From Morganella morganii (lineage in GTDB: Bacteria; Pseudomonadota; Gammaproteobacteria; Enterobacterales; Enterobacteriaceae): a stretch of DNA of 64,000 bases. The stretch covers positions 1,178,970 through 1,242,969 of the forward strand of contig NZ_VKKS01000001.1 in assembly GCF_019402645.1 (NCBI RefSeq), given 5' to 3'. The notes beneath the pieces were generated by a model, which saw nothing but the letters and a program-made list of their open reading frames with translations, did not search any database and was not told the origin of the DNA. A program made the translations under genes and the position numbers. This document shows, one piece after another, positions 60,022-64,000 of this stretch. Position 1 is the first letter of the stretch; every line of letters starts with the position of its first letter.

Positions 60022-60948
60022 TTATCTCACTTCCGTTACATCAAGACGCAATTCTGTAAAATCCGGACTTTCGCGGTCATCATCCTCATCATCCCATACG
60101 GGTTGTACAGGTAGTGTTTCACGGTCAAACGCGAGATCACCGCCATCGACAACTTCACTGCCGTGATGGATAGATTTGAAATCGAATAATTCAGTGTCAC
60201 ATAAATGCGATGGTACGACATTCTGTGTGGCGCGGAACATGGTTTCAATCCGGCCCGGATAACGTTTATCCCAGTCGCGCAGCAGATCTTTAATAACCTG
60301 ACGCTGAAGATTCGGCTGAGAACCGCACAAATTACACGGAATAACCGGGAAACCTTTGGCTTCGGCGAAACGCTCAATATCTTTCTCGCGGCAATAGGCC
60401 AGCGGACGGATAACCACGTGTTTGCCGTCGTCACTCATGAGCTTAGGCGGCATGCCTTTGAGTTTTCCGCCGTAAAACATATTCAGAAACAGAGTTTGCA
60501 GAATATCGTCACGATGGTGTCCGAGGGCGATTTTGGTTGCGCCCAGCTCAGTCGCGGTACGGTACAGGATACCGCGGCGCAGGCGGGAACAGAGGGAACA
60601 GGTGGTTTTCCCTTCCGGAATTTTTTCTTTTACAATCCCGTAGGTATTTTCTTCCACGATTTTGTATTCAACACCCAGTTTTTCCAGATATTCCGGTAAA
60701 ATATGCTCCGGGAAACCCGGTTGCTTCTGATCCAGATTCACAGCGACCAGGGAAAAACGGATTGGTGCGCTCTGTTGCAGGCTCTGCAAAACAGAGAGCA
60801 GGGTGTAACTGTCTTTACCGCCGGACAGGCAAACCATAATCCGGTCGCCATCCTCAATCATATTAAAATCCGCGATCGCTTTGCCGGTATGGCTGCGCAG
60901 ACGTTTTTGCAACTTATTGATGTTGTACTGTTCTTTCGGTGTATTCAT
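60022..60948 (-). CDS. ttcA: tRNA 2-thiocytidine biosynthesis protein TtcA
   Basis: Adds sulfur to cytidine 32 of certain tRNAs using ATP and a [4Fe-4S] cluster. 308 residues (E. coli 311). PP-loop [16 protein letters not shown]; cluster cysteines in [32 protein letters not shown] and [14 protein letters not shown] are conserved blocks. Cysteine sulfur and Fe-S supply depend on systems like Suf in this window. Convergent with zntB-fnrS. Confidence 0.96.
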   Translation of the reverse strand: MNTPKEQYNINKLQKRLRSHTGKAIADFNMIEDGDRIMVCLSGGKDSYTLLSVLQSLQQSAPIRFSLVAVNLDQKQPGFPEHILPEYLEKLGVEYKIVEENTYGIVKEKIPEGKTTCSLCSRLRRGILYRTATELGATKIALGHHRDDILQTLFLNMFYGGKLKGMPPKLMSDDGKHVVIRPLAYCREKDIERFAEAKGFPVIPCNLCGSQPNLQRQVIKDLLRDWDKRYPGRIETMFRATQNVVPSHLCDTELFDFKSIHHGSEVVDGGDLAFDRETLPVQPVWDDEDDDRESPDFTELRLDVTEVR

Positions 60949-61086
60949 GTCTTACTGTTCTTAACGGGTTTGGCTGATGCCTGTATCAGGCCGGCCGCAC
61001 GGCAACGGAAATCTGAAATAAGGACGCAATGATAGCAGAAGGACGGGGGATTCCGATACGTATGTATCAAAAAGGATGACAGCCCG

Positions 61087-61479
61087 TCACGAAATGATCC
61101 GGGATGACGGAGCGGGCTGTTGATATTGACGGATGGGGCTATTTTTTGCTGCGGGTTTTTCCTCTTCTTCTGTTCTTCTTATTAATAATGATAATGTCAC
61201 AGTCAGTTTTCTGATTTTTTTCTCTTTATAATTAAGTGTCTTCAGCCTGTTATTAGTTTTGATACAGCCTGTAAAAAAACGCTTTACATCGACATTAAAT
61301 AAAAACGAGATTTGTAGCAGTGTATTTGCACTTATAATGGTAATGCCTTGTTCATATCCGGATATTTGCTGCTGACTTAACCCTGATAATTCGGCAAGTG
61401 CTTTGCCGTAAAGACCTGATGATTTCCTTTTCCTCATAATTTGCCGGCCGGTAAAGAGACTGATTTATCTTTTATTCAT
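61087..61479 (-). pseudogene. MrpJ-type fimbrial HTH regulator, interrupted by in-frame stop at codon 5
   Basis: The natural start is ATG 61479 behind AAGGG nine bases upstream (MNKR), but codon 5 (61465-61467) is TAA. Beyond it the frame continues without break: ISLFTGRQIM, RKRKSSGLYGKALAELSGLS, QQQISGYEQG, ANTLLQISFLFNVDVKRFF, then a basic tail. This is the HTH_XRE pattern of MrpJ-like regulators that switch between fimbriae and swarming in Proteus. Translation could restart at ATG 61437, giving 116 residues lacking the first helix. Its 5' end overlaps the preceding remnant by eight bases, indicating a former operon. Confidence 0.72.
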
Positions 61480-61780
61480 ATGTTATGCCCTTAAATAAAA
61501 TATGGTGTGTAATCTTAAATGTATTAAAGTGGTTTGACATATGAGGTAATAATCTTTTTGAATCCGGAACCCTGTTCAGGATAAAAAATACTCTGTGAAC
61601 AAAATTTCCCGGTGATATATTAAAAATGCGTAATATTAATGTATCCGGCGGGATAGCATTATCATCATTCTCATAACGGGATATCTGTTGTTGTGGCAAC
61701 TTTATTATTGAACCTAACGATACCTTTTTATTTTTGTAATATTTTAATTTTCCCGGTCTGGTAACTGCATGTAGTACTTT
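61472..61780 (-). pseudogene. Degraded second MrpJ-type HTH regulator
   Basis: Open from 61780 (after a TAA at 61781-61783) to the stop at 61472, with no ATG or GTG; only a TTG at 61699. The residues KLPQQQISRYEND and the preceding KNKKVSLGSII align with the GKELA-N-SQQQISRYE core of MrpJ-like proteins, but with a shortened second helix. The 75-residue product from the TTG would have no complete HTH. It sits immediately upstream of, and overlaps, the other remnant. Decay is the simplest reading; a divergent functional variant is possible. Confidence 0.55.
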
Positions 61781-61783
61781 TTA

Positions 61784-62158
61784 AAAATCTGATGCTGACA
61801 ACTAAGTTCGTGGTAATTCTTTACCCTTATAAGTCCTGAATAACTAAAAAAATATCTTTTATTTCATTGTGTTGATGATGATATTTTCTGTTCGTTCTCT
61901 TCAGGTAAATCAGTATGCAACAGAATATTATTTATTAAAAATGATAATTCGTTATAAAGATGAAAAATTAAACGCTTGTTTGTATCAAAGCAGAAACAAT
62001 TATAACAATATCGAAACATATACTAATGAGAATAATAATAACTTATTATATTATTCGTTATTACCTGTTATTCAGTGTTTCTTATGGCTGCAATATCGCA
62101 GGAATATATGTCATGGCTGACAACAGATCACGGTGGCAGCCATGACAACGGATGAAGT
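61784..62158. other. AT-rich spacer with no supported gene
   Basis: About 25% GC. An 83-codon plus-strand frame (61869-62120) exists but is dominated by Asn and Tyr codons (NNYNNIETYTNENNNN) as expected of random AT-rich DNA. No terminator or RNA motif recognised. Confidence 0.5.
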
Positions 62159-62503
62159 TTAAGCGTGTTTCTGCATAATCGAATTGAATGTTTTTACGAC
62201 AAGCAGATTGCCGTTTTTCAGTGCAGCATAGTTTTCCTTTATTTCTGATGCGGCATATTCACGAATTTCTTTATTCAGATACTCAATCAGCTCAGTGTTA
62301 CAATCCTTGTTTGATTTATCCAGCGAGGAAAAAGGCGCGCTGAGATCTTTATTATCTTCAATCAGACGCTGAAGAAGTGATTTATCTGTCGCCCGGTCAA
62401 AATATTGGCCGACAGTAATAACCCTTTCAAGACCGGTCAGTTTCATGACCATCAGGGTTAATCTGGTGCATACAGAATAAACAGTCTTATTACTGACAGA
62501 CAT
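62159..62503 (-). CDS. Uncharacterised protein (114 residues)
   Basis: Start taken as ATG 62503 (MSVSNKTVYSVCTRLTLMVM) because GAGG lies six bases upstream; in-frame ATGs at 62536 and 62527 lack this. The product is alpha-helical and charged (RATDKSLLQRLIEDNKDLSA, LIEYLNKEIREYAASEIKEN) with a slightly hydrophobic N-terminus and no clear signal peptide or membrane helix. No family recognised. In a variable AT-rich region next to the MrpJ remnants. Confidence 0.55.
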   Translation of the reverse strand: MSVSNKTVYSVCTRLTLMVMKLTGLERVITVGQYFDRATDKSLLQRLIEDNKDLSAPFSSLDKSNKDCNTELIEYLNKEIREYAASEIKENYAALKNGNLLVVKTFNSIMQKHA

Positions 62504-62689
62504 ACTTACCTCATTTACGGAAATCATATGATTCATGCTGGTGTGAAGGTTTACAGTATTTCCCTTTTTTTAAAAGGTAGAATAATCTGAATATTGTGTA
62601 AAATAGCCAAATTATACATATGGTGATTACGTATTGATGCGTAATATCCGTTTATTTACGTAACGTTTTATCATATAAGGAGTAACGGC

Positions 62690-62872
62690 GTGACTAAAAA
62701 AATACTGAGTATATTGATGGTACTGATCCTGTCCGGATGTGCGTCATCCGGTATACAACCTGAAAAATATGAAAAAAATAAAGATGACCCGTATAAAGAC
62801 AGCACTGTAAATACCATCCGTGAAAATCAGGAGATTTACAGGGAACAGCTGAGATCCAAAGGCATTTATTAA
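62690..62872 (+). CDS. Small lipoprotein, unidentified
   Basis: 60 codons with GTG start behind AAGGAG at seven bases, one of the best Shine-Dalgarno sites in the region. Signal peptide MTKKILSILMVLI with lipobox LSGC; the mature part is short, charged and helical (YEKNKDDPYKDSTVNTIREN, QEIYREQLRSKGIY). Residue after the lipid Cys is Ala, not Asp, so outer-membrane sorting is expected. No family recognised. Confidence 0.75.
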   Translation: MTKKILSILMVLILSGCASSGIQPEKYEKNKDDPYKDSTVNTIRENQEIYREQLRSKGIY

Positions 62873-62919
62873 TCACACCGGATGTCTAAAAAAATCCCTG
62901 TATCAAAACGGATAGGGCT

Positions 62920-62982
62920 ATGAAAAAATTCAGTAAACGCGTATTTTCTGAGGGACAGCAGCATACCAGCGGAGATAAGTAA
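62920..62982 (+). CDS. Possible 20-residue leader peptide coupled to the pentapeptide gene
   Basis: MKKFSKRVFSEGQQHTSGDK, ATG at 62920, TAA at 62980-62982 overlapping the ATG of the next gene (TAATG). Such an overlap would couple translation. AGGG lies close upstream. Short frames arise by chance, so confidence is low. Confidence 0.28.
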   Translation: MKKFSKRVFSEGQQHTSGDK

Positions 62983-63581
62983 TGACAGATATCGCAGATA
63001 AACATGAATATACAGATACCGGGTTTGAAAATGCGGATTTCAGTGACCAGACAATCCGTGATGTGGTATTTGAAGAGTGTACATTTATCCGTTGTGACTT
63101 CAGTTCAGCGATTGCGCAGCGGTGCCGTTTCACTGACTGTGTGTTTGAGCAGTGTAATATGAGCTTGTTATCTGTTCCGGAAACCCGGTTTTCCGGCACG
63201 GAATTTAACGGAACAAAAATGACCGGCATTGACTGGACCAGGGCATACTGGCCGAAGTTTGATTTTTATTCTCAGCTCGTGTTTAAAGAGTGCATTCTGG
63301 ACAGTAATAATTTTTTTGACCTCAGGTTACATGAATCACACTTTGAATCCTGCCGGATCCATAATGCGGATTTCAGGCATGCGGAGCTGAATAAATCCGT
63401 CATACAGGACTGTGATTTAACCGATACGCTGTTTATGCACACCAGTCTGGAAGGCGCGGATTTTACCGGCTCTCACTCTTTCTGTATTGATATCCGCGAA
63501 AACAAAACGGCCGAAGCTACATTTTCCGCATACGAAGCCCTCAATCTGCTGCGTGTTCTTGATATCCGTCTGACTGATTAA
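62982..63581 (+). CDS. Pentapeptide-repeat protein (McbG/Qnr-like)
   Basis: 199 residues made of pentapeptide units of the A(D/N)LXX form: FENADFSDQTIRDVVFEECT, FTDCVFEQCNMSLL, FESCRIHNADFRHAELNKSV, SLEGADFTGSH. Such proteins fold as a right-handed quadrilateral beta helix mimicking DNA; McbG and Qnr protect DNA gyrase from microcin B17 or quinolones. Length and layout (coil interrupted near ARAYWPKFDF) recall McbG (187 residues) more than Qnr (about 218). Gyrase protection is inference. GGAG lies seven bases before the ATG. Near two lipoprotein genes, cluster function unknown. Confidence 0.82.
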   Translation: MTDIADKHEYTDTGFENADFSDQTIRDVVFEECTFIRCDFSSAIAQRCRFTDCVFEQCNMSLLSVPETRFSGTEFNGTKMTGIDWTRAYWPKFDFYSQLVFKECILDSNNFFDLRLHESHFESCRIHNADFRHAELNKSVIQDCDLTDTLFMHTSLEGADFTGSHSFCIDIRENKTAEATFSAYEALNLLRVLDIRLTD

Positions 63582-63754
63582 ATCGTGCGGAACCGGGTAT
63601 ATATACCGGATCTCCGCGGAATAAAGCGTATAATTACGCAGTAACATCTTCATCAAATCTGATTTTGATGAATGAAGTGACAGTAAGACTTCTGGTCACT
63701 TGCCGGTCTTTGGTATGATCGGCAATAAGTAACTCAATGTATATGGGCGGGACA

Positions 63755-64000
63755 ATGAGAAAATTTATCTTATCAGGGATTATGGCCGCATTATTATCCG
63801 GCTGCGCAGGTACAGAAAGTAAAATACCGGAAGCACCCTGGGGCTTTACATGGGGGCAGACACCCGCGGAATTAAAAGCGCTGAATCTGGACGAGTTTGA
63901 TTGCACCACAACCCGGGACGGCGGGCAATTATGCAGCGCCCTGGAATCACCGGATGTTAAAAAACAATTCTTTATGCTGGTTTTTTCACCGGAAGGGCAG
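63755..64000 (+). CDS. Lipoprotein, 3' truncated by window
   Basis: ATG 63755 opens a frame that runs off the window end, 82 codons visible. Signal peptide MRKFILSGIMAA with lipobox LLSGC, then KIPEAPWGFTWGQTPAELKA, a sequence typical of periplasmic lipoproteins carrying a WGxs-x-LKAL motif. CTTTRDGGQLCS suggests a disulfide. No family is named. Second lipoprotein in the cluster. Confidence 0.7.
   Translation, partial: MRKFILSGIMAALLSGCAGTESKIPEAPWGFTWGQTPAELKALNLDEFDCTTTRDGGQLCSALESPDVKKQFFMLVFSPEGQ

Noticed and set aside
61869..62120. 83-codon frame in AT-rich spacer
   Set aside because: Low-complexity Asn/Tyr-rich sequence from biased base composition, with no RBS.

Overview
This 64 kb window is enterobacterial (Morganellaceae-type) chromosome, roughly 50% GC, with very few mobile traces. 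Almost every protein can be matched by recall to an E. coli K-12 counterpart. The moderate GC, the Lpp C-terminus (RSYKK) and remnants of MrpJ-type fimbrial regulators point to the Proteus/Providencia/Morganella group, most likely Morganella. This assignment is inference; no database search was possible.

Layout. (1) 1-1.2 kb: edge of a probable prophage, with a truncated Gin/Hin-type invertase and a DinI-like gene under a near-perfect LexA box. (2) 1.2-10.8 kb: aroH, ppsR and divergent ppsA with two Cra-type boxes, then an RprA-like sRNA, ydiK, ydiJ and menI. (3) 11.5-17.2 kb: the sufABCDSE Fe-S assembly operon behind a Fur-like box. (4) 17.3-28.6 kb: ldtE, lpp, pykF, two tRNA-Val(GAC), mdtK, ribC, cfa, punC/punR, purR, ynhF. 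(5) 28.6-33.4 kb: sodB, then an accessory patch (a 35-codon membrane ORF, an unknown gene, yaiL, an RluA-like synthase, an AT-rich small-gene pair), grxD and an orphan 254-residue protein. (6) 33.4-41.7 kb: rnt, gloA, ydhL, slyA, slyB, anmK, pdxH, tyrS, pdxY, gstA. (7) 41.9-61 kb: an mviM-like gene at a synteny junction, then fabI, sapABCDF, pspF/pspABCD-ycjX-ycjF, tyrR, tpx, mppA, zntB, the FNR-controlled sRNA fnrS, and ttcA. (8) 61-64 kb: AT-rich variable end with two decayed MrpJ-like regulators, an unknown gene, two small lipoproteins and a pentapeptide-repeat protein.

How the genes work together. Several blocks serve envelope and redox stress: Suf (Fe-S repair), SodB, GrxD, Tpx, GloA, GstA, SlyA/SlyB, Psp, Sap, Lpp with the transpeptidase LdtE, and the RprA (Rcs envelope stress) and FnrS (anaerobic shift) RNAs. 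A second theme is central carbon and aromatic metabolism: PpsA/PpsR and PykF at the PEP node, both with Cra-type boxes, AroH using that PEP, and TyrR. Vitamin B6 genes (pdxH, pdxY) flank tyrS, and purine control is represented by PurR and PunR/PunC.

No CRISPR array, complete IS element, rRNA operon or obvious defence island was seen. The items most worth a second look are the RprA homologue whose middle segment appears shorter than in E. coli, the MrpJ-like gene interrupted by an in-frame stop at codon 5, a TyrR that keeps a full-length but altered GAFTGA loop, a PunC with a shortened first membrane helix, and the unidentified genes at 31.4-33.4 kb and 62-64 kb.
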